Shown here: piece after piece, positions 24,401-36,414 of the stretch
Layout of the letters: the number at the start of each line of letters is the position of its first letter
Position numbering within the stretch: the stretch's first letter is position 1
Assembly (NCBI GenBank): GCA_024345305.1
Contig: BRON01000003.1
Span: forward strand, 1,364,001-1,428,000
Direction of reading: 5' to 3'
DNA from: Mrakia gelida
Lineage: Eukaryota > Basidiomycota > Tremellomycetes > Cystofilobasidiales > Mrakiaceae
DNA length: 64,000 nucleotides
Notes under the pieces: model-generated
Database searches by the model: none
What the model saw: only the letters and a program-made list of their open reading frames with translations
What the model was told of the DNA's origin: nothing
Made by a program: the position numbers and the translations under genes

Positions 24401-25259
24401 CGCGTCGTCTCGTTTCTTCCCTCATCGCCCTCGCCTCGATCCTGACTCGCTCTTTATCCTTCATCAGAGTTCTGGTGGGATTCTGGAAACGGATTCAAGG
24501 GATGCACCCCCAACGGTGGCCCCACCTCTGGCTCTCCTCCCTCCGGATCGAACTGCATCACCAAGTCCGGAAACAGGAAATGGCACACTGGTTACAAGTG
24601 TGAGTCTCCCACCTCGCCTTCTCGAAAAGCCTCGATCTTGATCTCGAGCTGACAGGTGCTCTCTCGTTCTCCAGGCTGCGTTCCTACTGCTCCCAGCCTT
24701 CCCACCGTCCCAACCTGTTCGAGCGGTAACTGGAACCACGGCTCTCAGTGCTGTATCCCTGGACCTGTCGCTTCTGGAACTACCCACAACAACCGTCGTC
24801 GAGCTCACAAGCAGGTCGTCGTCTCTCTTCCTCTGGACGGTCGAATCGATCCCGCTCGATGCCCCAACAACTTGACTGCTTGCCCTCTCGGTGGAGCGGA
24901 CTGGGAGTGCCTCAACCCTCTGGTCGAGCTGTGAGTAAAGAGATCGCGGTCGCGAGTCCCGAGCCTCTCCTCTTCTTTGCTCGACGCTGACGACCTTCCT
25001 CCTTTCCTTTCTCTCTCACAGTACCTCGTGCGGAGGATGCGCCTCGACTGGAACCGGGCAGAACTGCCTGCTCATCGCCAACTCCCTCTCGGTGACCTGC
25101 ACCTCGGGATCGTGCAACGGTTCGTTCCTCTCCCTCCCTCCACATCGACGCGTAGTCTTCTCTCTGGCTGACCTTTCGCCTCTCTCTATCTCTATCTCCT
25201 CAGTCCTCTCGTGCCGAACCGGACTCGCTCCTTCGATCGATGGAAAGTCTTGCGTCTGA
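21479..25259 (+). CDS. PriA-like secreted cysteine-rich protein built from tandem modules
   Basis: Secreted protein with a signal peptide (MKLSTTTFLPLAAVAYLASFASA). After an N-terminal part (WSWGGCDLQKGGPSTTP, CKNKCSGT) come repeated two-exon modules. Exon A reads like EFWFAAKEVCLPNTPPAA then CPGGKVCPANWYYTSKG; exon B like CAPKSSTTSTTPS then CTSGVCDATTFLCNSCKSS. Exon A copies start at 22317, 22684, 23042, 23401, 23757, 24106 and 24468; the first and last are divergent. The C-terminus (CPNNLTACPLGGADWECLNP, SCGGCASTGTGQNC, CTSGSCNVLSCRTG, SIDGKSCV) is the conserved domain of the basidiomycete PriA family, named for a mushroom primordium protein. The abundant cysteines suggest a disulfide-rich wall or extracellular protein. 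Its molecular function is not known. TGA at 25257-25259. Confidence 0.88.
22317..24660 (+). repeat. Tandem array of two-exon modules with their introns (period about 350-367 bp)
   Basis: Seven exon-A starts are spaced 367, 358, 359, 356, 349 and 362 bp. Introns within the array also resemble each other (for example repeated TTTCGCTTCGCCTGAGCTGA), so whole genomic units were duplicated. All introns flanking the modules are phase 1 (T|AC, G|AG junctions), so modules can be gained or lost without a frameshift. Confidence 0.9.
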
Positions 25260-25910
25260 GTCATTTTCCTTATCTCTTCTTGATCTTCTCCTCTTCGCAT
25301 TTTTCGGTCGTGTTTCGTTTCGTCTTGCCCGCGCTCCCTTCTCGCACCACACACACTCTCTCTTTCTCTTTTTCTTGCTCTCCCTTGGGTATCATGGACT
25401 ATCGCGCTCGGTGTAATTGCTATCTTGCTACTCTCGTCGACCTACCTACCAGACGAATGGACTTCTTTTTTGATCTCGAGCGAGCGACCGAGTTGAACAA
25501 CGTCGTCTCCTGCTCCGTCAACTCAGCTTGCTGCCTCCTCAAAACTTCGAGAGAAGAACTTCGATAGCGTATGCTCGTGTGAAAGACTCGAGAGTGGTAT
25601 CAAAGCCCTCCAGCTCGAAGGAAGCCCGTCTCGAAGGGAGCGAGCGAGACGCGTCGAGAAGAGGCCGAGAAGGGGGCGATGCGACGGCAGCTCTTCCTCA
25701 AGCAGACAAATTTGGAATTCCTCTGCAAAAACGAACCCAGAGCACATCCCCCTTCGTCAGTCTAGTTTTTCTCAAGGAAGTCACCGCTGTTTTCTTCCAC
25801 GCACACCTTCGCTCTTCTCCGAAGTTTGGTCTCCCCCTTTTTGAGCTTTGCTCCTTCCCTTCCCTCGACTCCCACCCTCTCCCTCCCCTCCCTTCCTCCG
25901 CTTTTAAAGC
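25260..25910. promoter_or_regulatory. Intergenic region, PriA-like 3' end and VBA-like transporter promoter
   Basis: 650 bp without a supportable gene. A pyrimidine-rich leader and the AT-rich element CTTTTAAAG lie immediately before the ATG at 25911. Confidence 0.5.
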
Positions 25911-28794
25911 ATGACGGCCTCCAAGACCCCTCTCCTGGACCCCACGCCTTCCTCTTCCTCCTCCTCGACGATCGTGTGGCAGTATGGAGCGACCGGAACG
26001 AGCGAAGACGAAGAGGAAGCTCTCCTCCGACCTCCCAAGGCCGATGTGAAAATCGGAAAGAAGTTCAGCGAGATCTGGGTACTTTGCGTTGGTCTCTGGG
26101 CTAGTATATTTTGCTCAGCTATAGGTCAGTGGCTTTTTTCACTTTCTAAGCTCTCGAAGTCCGAGAGGAGAGGGGAGAGGAGAGAGAGTGGCGAGGAGTT
26201 GAGGAAGGAGGGGAAGGGCGAGGGCTGATCTTGAGGCGACGGCTCTCGTCCGATCTTCCCAGAGCTGGATCTACGCGAGAAGGGCCAGCGATGGCTTCTT
26301 CTATATCTCCAAAGACCGTCTAAGCTCTCGAGACTTCCAAGAGGAGAGTCGAGGGGCTGTACAGGCGTTCGAACGAGCTCGTGGTCTCTCTCTAAACTCG
26401 TCGCTGACACCGCGTCTCTTTCTTTTCTTTCCTCAGCCGGAACCTTGGTCACCAACCTGCAGCTCGAGATCGCGACAGAGTTCGAGGCAGGACATCTCGC
26501 TTCTTGGCTAGGATCTGGATATCTACTCGGACTCAGTTCGTTTCCTTCGTTCTCTTCCTTCTCTCGCCTCGAAGGTCGAACGAAAGCTGACCTCTCTTCT
26601 TCCTCCCTTCTTTCTCCAGCTGCTCTCACTCCGATCTACGGACGGTTGACGAACGTCATTGGAAGAAGGGGGACCATGATCTTAGCCGTGAGTTCCGAGT
26701 CTATGTATCTTGGTCTGTGGGAAGGCTAGCAGAGCGCTGACCTATCGCTCTTCGACAGATGGGTCTCTTTGTCGTCGGAACTGTTCTTTGCGCGTTCTCG
26801 ACGTCGATGTGGATGATGATCGGCGCCCGAGTGATTGCTGGGAGTGGTGGAGGAGGAGTGTTTACGGTATCAGCCATCATCATCGCGGATCTCGTGTCTT
26901 TAAAGGATCGGGGACTCTACCAAGGGTGAGAGGCAGCTTCCTTTCCCTCCCTTCTTTTTTCCGCTTCGCTCACCCCTTCCATCTCATCTATCAGACTCGT
27001 CAACATCGTCATCACGCTCGGAAGTGCAACTGGGTCCATCATTGGAGGGTGGATCGCCGACGTTTCGGGCTGGAGGGCAGCCTTCTACTTCCAAGTTCGT
27101 TCGACATCCGCATCGCCCTCGACGCGTCCATCCTTCGCTGATCACTCTGTTCGTTCTTCGTCACGTCTTCACCGCTCTCTTCGCCACTCTCGCAGCTACC
27201 TCTCCTCGCTCTGGCCTCCGCTCTGATTCTCTGGAAGGTCCATATCCCGATGGAGGAGAAGGCGTCGACCCAGACCTGGCAGGAAAAGCTCAAGCGAATC
27301 GACTGGCTCGGATCCTTCGTCGTCATCCTCGCGGTATCCTCCCTCATGGTCTCCCTCTCCCTCCACACCTCGTTCGACGTCCCTGCCTCCCATCCTTCGG
27401 TTTGGGGCTTGCTCGTCGTCTGCGTCCTCTCCACCGTCAGCTTCTACTACGTCGAGGAGTACTACGCGTCTGAGCCTGTCGTGCCGATGCGGCTCCTCCG
27501 AATGAGGACCCCAGCTCTCATCAACGTCGCCATGGGTTTCTATACCTCCACTCTTTTCGCGAGGTAAGCACGCGTCCAACTCTCTCGAGCCTCGCGATTG
27601 AGCATCCACTCACGCCTTCGTCCCTCCCTTCTTCGACCTTCCCCCCCTCCCTCCCTCCTCCTCCCTTTCGTCCCACCAGGATGTACATCCTCCCTATATA
27701 CCTGCATATCGTTCGAGACATCTCAAATCGGTTGACGGGCTCGCTGATGCTGCCTTCAGGAATCAGCGGATCGATTTCGTCGTTGTTCGCAGGATGGTAC
27801 ATGCAGAAGTCTGGTTCGTCGCGCCTTTTCTCTCGAATCCAGCTCTTGAACCGTCAACTGACTTGTCTTTGCTCTTACATCAGGTCGATACAAGACTCTC
27901 ACGATCGTCTCATGCTTTCCACCTCTCCTCTCGTCGGCGGCGATCATGACCTGGGGAACGGGAACGAACCTTAACCGACTATGGATCGAAATGGCCCTCG
28001 CGAACCTCGGAGGGGGTATCATGAGTGAGTCTTCTCGCTTTCGAACATATCTCGCGTCGCGAGGAGGCTAGCAAAGAACTCGACGCTGACCCCTCTTGAC
28101 CCGTTCGATTTCCAGTCACGACGCTCCTCAGTTCGTCCCCACCTTGATACACTTCGTTTCTACTCGCTCAGCTGACCCCTTCGACTCCTCGCTTTCTCTC
28201 GTCTCGCAGCTGGATTGATCGCGTCCGTCTCACACGAGTCAGTCCTCTTTCCTCGAGCTTCGTCTTCGTCCGTCGTCACGTCGACTGACTCGATTTCCTT
28301 CCTTCTCTCAGGGACATGGCGATGGCGATCGCAGCTTCCTTCCTCTTCCGAGCGATAGGTCAAGTGCTCGGCGTCTCTCTCGCGTTTGCCGCTCAGCAGT
28401 GGGTCCTCGAGCGGGCGTTGGTGGAGCGATTGGGCGAGGCGTCAGGCGAGGTGAGTGTTTTTCTCTCTTTCTCCTCACGACTTCGTTACGCACGCAGCTG
28501 ATTCGTTATCTGTCGTGTTATCAGTTGATCCGAAAGATCATCCATACTCCCTCGACAACGATCCCTCAGCTGCTGCCCGCGATCAAGGAGCAGGCCGTGC
28601 TCGCGTATCTCGTTTCGATTCAGGTCAGTCGCGTCGTCTCTTGCCTCTCTTTGCCTTTTTCCTCAGAGTCTCTCGTCGATTCTGACTTTGATCTCGTTCT
28701 CTCCCAGTCCGTCTTTTTCTTTGTTGCTTTCAGCGGAGTCGTGATCTTGTTCTGCTCGATCATGATGCGAGAGTTCTCGCTTCCCGGCCGTTGA
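25911..28794 (+). CDS. MFS transporter, DHA2/VBA-like (vacuolar basic amino acid type)
   Basis: Membrane transporter of the drug:H+ antiporter-2 group, close in motif content to fungal vacuolar basic-amino-acid transporters (VBA/Fnx1). Hydrophilic N-terminus (TSEDEEEALLRPPKADVKIG), then about 14 membrane segments. Typical signatures: LASWLGSGYLLGLTALTPIY, GRLTNVIGRRGTMI (motif A), GARVIAGSGGGGVFTVSAII, DLVSLKDRGLYQGLVNI, GSATGSIIGGWIAD, GWRAAFYFQLPL, and later GGGIMITTLLTGLIASVSHE. The first intron is long (from about 26126 to 26436); a 15-nt exon at 28116-28130 codes ITTLL. It ends MMREFSLPGR. Substrate cannot be read from sequence; basic amino acids at the vacuole is the family-based guess, and a multidrug exporter is the alternative. 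Confidence 0.85.
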
Positions 28795-29116
28795 TTCTCG
28801 ATCTCCCTCTCTTCTCGATTTCCCGTCGCTCTGCCTTGTCTTTTGCTCTCGGTTTCGTACATTTTACGCGTTTGTACACCCATTAGATTTTCATGGATTC
28901 TATCTTGCTCGGTTTCTCTCTCCAACCCACATCTTCAGGGCAAGCAAAGACTTCAAATCGAGACCGACGCGAGAGCGAGAGTACAAAAAGGAAGAGCAGT
29001 CGACGAGAAACAGAAACGAGAGACTGGGATGGACTACGTAAGATTAAACGGGGTCGTTGTGTAAGAAGAAACTCAAGGCCGAAAGCAGGGGCGAGACGAA
29101 GAAGAGGGTAAGGTAG
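28795..29116. other. Convergent intergenic space
   Basis: 322 bp between the 3' ends of the two transporters. Nothing coding is seen. Confidence 0.5.
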
Positions 29117-32100
29117 TTCAGACTTGGTTGGTTGCCTTCTCGTGCTCGACGTGTCCGGTTCCGTCCTCCAGGTGCTTGTTGTCGATGACGGCCTTGTCCA
29201 TGCCGTGACCGGTGTCTCGGTGGATGAAGGTTTCGTCTCGGGCAATCATCTCCTTCCTGGAAGGAGAGAACGAAAGGAGAAGTCAACGAGCGTTCGAGAG
29301 CAAGCGAGGGAGGGGAAATCGAGCGCTAACTCACCTGTACGCGTTGGACTTGATGATGGAGCTTTCTCGGTAGAGCAGATCGACCTGCTCGAGAGAGAGT
29401 CCCTTGGTCTCGGGGACTGAGGAAAGGGGAGGAGACGCGAGAGTCAGCGATGAAGAGTCGAGCGTCCACGAGGAGACAACGGGAAGAACTCGCAGGCGAC
29501 TCACTGAAGAAGTAGGTGAAGATGACGCAGAGCAAGCAAGTGGAACCCCAGAGGAAGAAGACTTTAACTCCGAGGTTCGCAGTCTAGGGAGGAAAGGAGG
29601 GGAGGCAGGAGAGGGCGGAGGTTCGAGGTCAGCGGGATGTTGTGTTTCGCTTTCGCGCGTCGTCAAGTTTTGCTTTCGCGTTTTCTTGTATAAACGACGC
29701 TCACCTTCACACCGTTTACACCGGTCGTGGGCGCATCGACGAGGTAGGGGGTGGCTGCAGCAGTGGGAGAGGAGAAGGAGAGTCAGCGTCAAGTTTCGAG
29801 CGAGGGAGACGGTTCTCGAAGAAGACGAACCGTAACCGATTCCGAAGTTCCAGAGCCAATTGCTGTAGGAAGGAGGAGAGAAGTGAGAAGAGGGTCAGAG
29901 TCGTCGTCGAGAGGTCGAAGGCGAGAGGAAGAAGACTCACGAGGCAGTCGACATCGACATGGCCTTGGCTCGGATAGCGAGAGGGAAGATCTCCCCAGTA
30001 ACGACCCAAGCGATGGGACCCCAAGTCGAGGCGAAGGCGGCGATGTAAATGCAGACGAAGGCGATCAAGACTGAATGCGGAGAAGATAGGATGAACGAAG
30101 AGGTCAGCGACGCGTTCAGATCGAGAAGAGAAGAGAGCGAGAGAAGGCTTGCTCACCTCGCTGAGCGGGAAGGTTGATGGCTCCAGTAGCAGCGTCGACC
30201 TGTCCTCGAGTGACTCCGACGATGGCAACGAGGTACTCGCAAACGAGCATGACTTTGAGAGGAAACAATCGAGCGTCAGGGGTCGGGTTCTTCGCTCGAG
30301 GGGAGGAGAGAAAGAGAAGGAGAAGAGCGGAGCTCGGCGAGGTAGAAACGACGTGACTCACCGACGGCTCCCCACAACAAGAGCGACCTTCGACCGGCTC
30401 GATCGATGAGCAAGATACCGGCTGAGAAGAGAGGAGGGAGGGAAATGAAAGTCGAAGTGAGTCTCGATTTCGACGCGTCCGATTCGTCTTCTTCGTTTCG
30501 TTCGAAGACTCACGAATGGTCATGACGACGTTGACGACGTTGGTGATGATGGTGATGATGAAGGGGTTGCTGATACCGGACCTCTTGAAGAAGGTAGTCC
30601 CGTAGTAGAAGATGAAGCTGCAGAGGGAAAAGGGAGGGAGGGAGGAAAGTCGAAGGTCAATCGACCCGTCGAGGGGAGGAAAAACGCAGAGCGATCGATG
30701 AGATCGATGACGGAGCACTCACTTGATACCAGTGAGCTGCTGCATTCCCTGCAACCTGTGAGAGGGAGAGAAAAGGAGGGGAAGGAGGTTAGCGAAAGCT
30801 CGACGCGCGCCAGTTTGTTTTCGTCGCTGCCGAAGGACATCTTTGCGCTACCAGAAATCCACCAGCACTGTAGAGAGCGGAGACACAAGCCTACATTATA
30901 CCGGTCCACGTGCGCAGTCCGTTACGAGCTTCTCCTCCTCGGAAGCAGTCGATGTAGGAGGTCTTGCCCAAAGCCATCTCAGCCTCGAGAGCCTGCGAAA
31001 AACGACGCGAAGAGGTCAGCTCGGAGCTTCCTTCGACCGAAAGAGGACAGGAAGATGAGAAAGTGACTCACCATCGAGATATCGAGGCACTCCTGGTCGA
31101 TCTCGGGGGAGTCGGCAGGTCGTCGCGTCAATCGAGAGAGGGCCTTTCGAGCTTCGACGTCTCGACCCTTGAGGAGAAGGTATCGAGGCGACTCGGGAAG
31201 AACAGCCATTCCTCCAGCCAGAACCGCAGCCCAAGCGAACTGAACACCGATGGGGATCCTCCTGAAGAACGAGAAGGGCGAAAAAGGGCGGGCGGGAGTC
31301 AGCGACGGGAAGCAAGGGGCCTTCGTTCTTGACGCTTCGAGCTTCGAACTCGCCAAGCCGAGTGGCTGTTTCGATCCTTGGTAGACTCGTTGACGATGGC
31401 GGCGAGCAAGAGACCGATGGTGATGGCCTTTCAGAAGGAAGAGAAGGAAAGAGAGATCAGCTCGCGTCGAATGGGGAAGTGCGTCTCCCTCGTTCTCTTT
31501 CGGCTCGAACTCACCCACTGGTAGAGACCGACGATGAATCCTCGGTACTGCTTAGGAGCACACTCAGACTGGTACCTATATGGCGAAAGAGGCGAGAGAA
31601 CGAAAGAGCGGCGAGGTCAGCGAGAGAGAAAGCGACGCGTCGAAACAAAGGAGCGTGCGAGAGTCCAGGAACTCACATGGGGACCAAGCACGAGACCATC
31701 CCGACTCCCAAACCGGCGATGACTCGGCCAACGACTGGGGGGATGAGTAAAGAAGAGAGTTAGCATCGAGAAGGCGAGCAGCGAAGAAGGGACGAAGAGG
31801 GGGCCGGACGAGGCCTCACTGAACGTAGCGAACTTGGTATCGAACTGGAGTCCTACTCCGAGCACGAATACGACGCAGGCAGCGATGAGACCAAACTTCC
31901 TTCCGAGTCGATCTCCGAGAGGGTAGGCGAGCAAAGCTCCGACGAAAGTTCCAGCACTGATAGAGAGACGAAAGGAGGGTCAGATCGGTCGAGCGGGAAA
32001 GAGAACAAAGAGGCCGCGATGAGAACTCACGAGAGGATCGAAACAGTGAGCGACTTGTTCGAGGTCGTGAGGTAGTAGCCTTGAGTGGTTCCAAGCTCGG

Positions 32101-32895
32101 CAGCTCGATCAGCCGGAAGGGTACCAAACGTGCCAAAGGTGGTGAGCCAGTCCTGATGAAGGCAAGGCGAAGAACGGTCAACAAACGTCGACACGAGTCT
32201 CTCCTGCCTCTTCGTCTCTCCTCCTCTTCGTTGTCTCCTTCCTACGTATCTGCGATGATACTCACCTCCACTGAAAGGTCGAGAAAGAGGAGAGCAAGCC
32301 GTTCGATTTGGTCAGTTTGGTCTGCGGTCGACGGTTCTCGACGAGGCGGGATCGAGACGAAACGCACTCGCAATGATTCCGCTGATGGTTCCAGTATCGT
32401 ATCTGACGAAGGATAAGAGTAAGGAGAAGTCAGCTCGAGAAGAGGAAGCGAATGAAGAGGCGAGAGGAGACAGCGAGGACGGACCCGAAAAGGATTCCTG
32501 GGAAACAACAACAACGGCGAGGGAAGAGGTCAGCTCGGTGAGAAAGAACGGGGAGAATTGTGGTCGTTCTACACACCTCCGAATGCAGCAAAAGCTAGCT
32601 CGTCAAAGGAGTTGGTGGGGGAGGAAGGAAGGAAACGAAAAGAGGAGGGAGGGGAAGGGAGGGAGGTGGAACGAGCGAGGTCAGCTTTTGAAAGACAGAG
32701 ACCGGACGGGAGCGAGTCCAGCAGAACAAAACGAACCTGAGATTGCCATCGTGATGAGAAGGGATCCACCACTGACTCCTCCTCCAGTTCCTCCTGGTCC
32801 TCCAGCTGTGAGAGAAAAAGAGAGCGAAGAAGCAACGAGAGTCAACACGGGAAGGGAAAGAAATCAAAGATCGAACGACTAGCGAGCGAACCCAT
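29117..32895 (-). CDS. MFS sugar (hexose) transporter with micro-exons
   Basis: Sugar:H+ symporter-type plasma-membrane protein of the MFS sugar-porter family. Signatures in order: GILFGYDTGTISGIIAMEDW (TM1), YPLGDRLGRKFG, FVVGRVIAGLGVGMVS, VPMYQSECAPKQYRG, GVQFAWAAVLAGGMAVLPES then PRYLLLKG, GMQQLTGINFIFYYG, IDRAGRRSLL, TGEIFPLAIRAKAMSM, and PETKGLSLEQVDLLY, followed by a hydrophilic tail ending EHEKATNQV. The coding start at 32895 is ATG plus one base (4 nt), then introns separate very small exons: 32577-32594 (18 nt), 32485-32497 (13 nt), 32368-32402 (35 nt) and 32266-32270 (5 nt). Frames join exactly across all of them. About 18 or more introns in total. The substrate is probably a hexose; specificity is not readable. 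Confidence 0.9.
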
Positions 32896-34019
32896 GATTC
32901 AGGTGTTGAAGATCTGTTTGAGTGTTGGGTGTTGAGAGAGGTGCGAAAGCTCTTGAAGCTGTTGTTTGAGAGCGAGTGGGAGTTGGGAGGAAGGGGAGAG
33001 GGAAGGGAGCGAAAACGGGAGGGGAGGGCCAGGAGCGGAGCTGTTTGGCCATGAGACCTGAGAACGAAGATCGGCCTGCCCCTTCTGGGCCGAGAGCACA
33101 TATATTCGGTGTTTTGCTTTGCCAGCCTCGGGTCTCTCCGCGGTGCAGACTTTCCTTTGGGGAGAAAAAGCTCATTCATCTCGAGCAGATTTGCGTGAGG
33201 CAAGGGAGACAGAAGCGAAGCGCGTCAGGGGAGATAGGAGAGGTCACTCGAAACGAGGGAGGGGGTCGCCTTCTCGTCACGAGACGAGTAAGGTTGTTTA
33301 CGTCACTTCTCAGCGAAGTTTTCCTACAGCGCTCCCACCCTCCCGAGTTCTCCCAAAGAAATTCCGAACAGCGACTCAGCTTGCTTGAATCAACAAGCTC
33401 AAACGCCGACGCGTCGTGGATCTCTGAAAACAGGAAGAAGGGCAAGAGGCTGAACCGGTTCTCCCACAGCTCCCCTGTTCTCATAACGCACAACGGGAAC
33501 ATTCTGTGAGCCTCAAACAGATCTTCGCGGTTCTCGAGGATGGACGGATCAAGGAAGCGACGGCTCTTTCTTGGCGCAGGCGAACGCTTTCCCACGCATA
33601 CACCTCGTCTTCGTCTTTTCGCCCTGGCTAGAAGTCCCAGGGACTGTCGTCGCGCTGATAAGGGAGTATAGAACTAGAGGGATGAGCAAAGATAGAGGAG
33701 AGGGGCTACAAAGGGCAGTTCGAAGGACGGGAAGAGAAAGAGGGCGACGCGTCGACGTTCTCGTTAATCTCCTCTTCTCTTTCCTCTACGCCCGAACTGC
33801 GAAACACAGAGAAGCATGAGAATCGTTAACAGAGAAAGAGAGTTACAGAAGGTAAGAAAATGGGCGTATCAAGACGTGAGAGAAGCAGAAAGAGGATGAG
33901 AGCTGAGGGAAAGGAAAATCGAAGCGAACGAAGGGAAAGGTTGACGAGCGAAAGCGGAAGCAGCAGAATTGAGCAAGATACGACGAGGCGATGAACGAGA
34001 AGAGAGGTAGACTGCTCCT
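32896..34019. promoter_or_regulatory. Promoter of the sugar transporter
   Basis: About 1.1 kb between the sugar-transporter start and the 3' end of HMCES. No gene is supported. Includes GACGCGTC-type palindromes near 33409 and 33749. The length of the gap fits a regulated transporter promoter. Confidence 0.5.
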
Positions 34020-36135
34020 TCACTCAGGCTTGAAGAAGCTAGTGATCTTGCCTTTCTCCTTCTTCTTGACGGCCTTCTTGGGTTGGGAGGACGAGGAGGA
34101 GCTTCCTGTCGAGCTGGTTTTGGTCTTCTTCGAGGAGGGTTGAGAGGAGGAGGAGGAGCTCTGGAGGAAGGACGAGCCGACGAACGAAGCATATCAGCGT
34201 GTGCGTGTCGAGAAAAGGGTGCAGAAGAAAGGCAGAAGCTCGAGTAAGGAGGGAAGGAAAGATCGAACGCGAGACTCACCGATTTCGTCGTCGTCGCCGT
34301 CTCCTTCTTCTTCGTCTCCCCAACAAAGAACACCTCGTCATCCTCGTCCGACAGAACGATCTCGACCTTCTCCTTTCCCTTAGGCACCTCCTCCACCTCG
34401 TCCTCGTCCAGCTCGGAGACCTTCCTCTTCGACGACGACGCGGTGGGTTCAGGGTCGACCTCGGGAGGAGCAGCAGCAGCCTTCTTGAAGAAGCGTTCGA
34501 TCCCATCCTTCCTCTCCGAGACGGGGTGAATGAAGGACTCGTCTTGGTTCGTGACCTTGCCGACCTCCTGAGGGACGACGTAGCTGCAGATCAGGCGGCA
34601 AGTCGAAGGGAAAAGAGGAGGGCAGACTTTGATCAGCTCTCGTCTTTGCTTCGTTCTCGTTTCTCGCGACCTCGTGGACGAGAGAACTGAAAACAGACGA
34701 CTCACCAGTTCAGATCCTCATCACAGCCCTTCCTCCCGAACGGCTTGCACAACGCAGAGAGCTCCTTGGACCACGTCCCTCGCTTGTCCTTGTCCTTCGC
34801 GTCCGGATCGCAGTCGAGCCACTTGAGGATGTCCTCCTCCGTTCTCAGCATCACCGGCATGCGAGGATGAATGAAGTTGAGTCGGGGAGAGGATTGGGTA
34901 GTGAGGATGGTGAACGTGTAGAGGGGAGTCGAATCGAGTTCTGTCGTCGCGAGAAGCGAGAGGGTCGAGGTCGACCGAGCTCGGTCAGGTAAGGGCGAGA
35001 AGGAGACGTATGCGCAGATGATACGGGGTGGATGCTGACCTTCGTATGTGACCTTATCCCAAAGACCTGCGAAGTAGATGAAGGGAGGCTCCTTCGACGA
35101 GCTGGTGATGGGGGAGGAAGCGGACGCAGAGGTGGAGGCGGAGGACGAGGAAGCGATGGATGCAGCAGGAGGGGCCGCCTCTCCATCGACGACTTGAGCT
35201 TGGGACTGATCTTGATCCTGACCTTGAGCGGAGGAAGAGTCGGGGGCGGTAGGGAAGGGGTTTCTGATGTAGTGTGGGATCTTGCCCGACTTCCCTCCTC
35301 GATCAATCCACTCGTAGTACCTGCGTTGGAAGGAGGAGCAGAGAGGTGGTCAGCCGAGGGAGAGAAAGAGAGGGAAGGAAACGGGTGAGGAGGGTATTGA
35401 CTGAGGGTCTAGAAGGCATCAAGGGGAGGAGGAGGAGAGGAAGGAAGGAGGGAGGGAGGGAAGGAAGGGAGGACTCGCGAGCTCGAGCTCACGAACCAGA
35501 CAGCACTCACCCTTGGACGGGGACCACGCATCTTTTCGTAGCACAGAGAGACTTCCAGAGAGGCGAGGGTTCCTCAGCGCCACTGTTCGAGCGAGACAAC
35601 AAATCAGCTGCTGCAAAATGAAAGGCGAGAACGAGCAAGGTGGAGAGGGAGGAAGGAAGGGAGAGCTCGAGCTCATCACTCACGTCAGAGCCTCACTCCT
35701 AGCGTTGACGGTCCTCATCGAGTCCCCATAGGAAGGTTCGTGCTTCGTCCAGTGAGGAACCACACTCCAGTTCTGAACCCAACAAAGCAGCCAAAGAAAG
35801 AGCCGATCAGCTCAGGTGGAGGGAAGGAAGGGAGAGCAGAGAAGCTCGAGCTGACCATGATCTGCAAGACGTTCTCTCCGTTCTGTCTCCTGATGATGGG
35901 AAGGTTCGACTTGGGTCCGACGTTGTACCTAGGTCGATATCCTTGCTGCTCGTTCTCGTTCGAGTTGAAGCGAGCGATTCCGAGGGTGGGAACTTCTCGT
36001 TGGAGTCGAGGGACGAACTCGTTGGCCTGAAAGAGGAGCGGGGGCATCGAGATGGGTCAGGAGGAAGTATAGTAGATGAAGAAGGATGAGTATAGGGGGA
36101 CAAACGTGGGAGAACTGAGCCACTCGCCCACACAT
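34020..36135 (-). CDS. HMCES/SRAP-domain abasic-site DNA-protein crosslink protein
   Basis: SRAP proteins covalently trap abasic sites in single-stranded DNA through Cys2. The start at 36135 reads MCGRVAQFSH, with the essential cysteine as residue 2, followed by an intron. Conserved parts: RYNVGPKSNLPII, MNWSVVPHWTKHE, the catalytic-site NARSE, CVVPVQGYYEW (active-site glutamate), and the His-containing IHPRMPVML. An insertion rich in Ser/Ala/Gln (about residues 185-235) splits the domain between YIRNPFP and PPFIYFAGLWDKV. The C-terminal tail is charged and Ser-rich and has two PCNA-interaction-like motifs: KDGIERFFKK and the terminal KGKITSFFKPE. Yeast homologue YMR114C and human HMCES are the family references. 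Assignment is firm. Confidence 0.93.
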
Positions 36136-36414
36136 GTTGAGGGATATAGAGAGAAAGGAAGGGTAGAAGAGGGTGGTGGGTTTGGGGAACGAGCGATGGG
36201 GCCGTCATCTCGCTTTCGAGAGACGCGTCTCGGAGGCAGATTTCCTGCCCTTTTTTTTTTGTTTTCAAGATCTCTAAGACCAAGCTTGCTGTTGACTGAA
36301 CCGCTCAAGATCGTCCAACTCGCGGAACAGAAACAGCCCTGGAGAAACGCGTCGTGAAGAGTCATGAAATCGAACCCTCGCCTCCTCTCCCTCCCCCCCT
36401 CCCCTCACACCTTC
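36136..36414. promoter_or_regulatory. Promoter of HMCES
   Basis: 280 bp upstream of HMCES that also hold the 3' end of the neighbouring gene. A run of about 11 T (near 36248-36259) and a GACGCGTC palindrome near 36222 are visible. Confidence 0.4.

Noticed and set aside
22317..24660. The PriA-like repeat region as a misassembly of separate genes.
   Set aside because: Signal peptide, repeats and the PriA C-terminal domain are in one splice-consistent frame, and the units differ from each other enough to be real copies.
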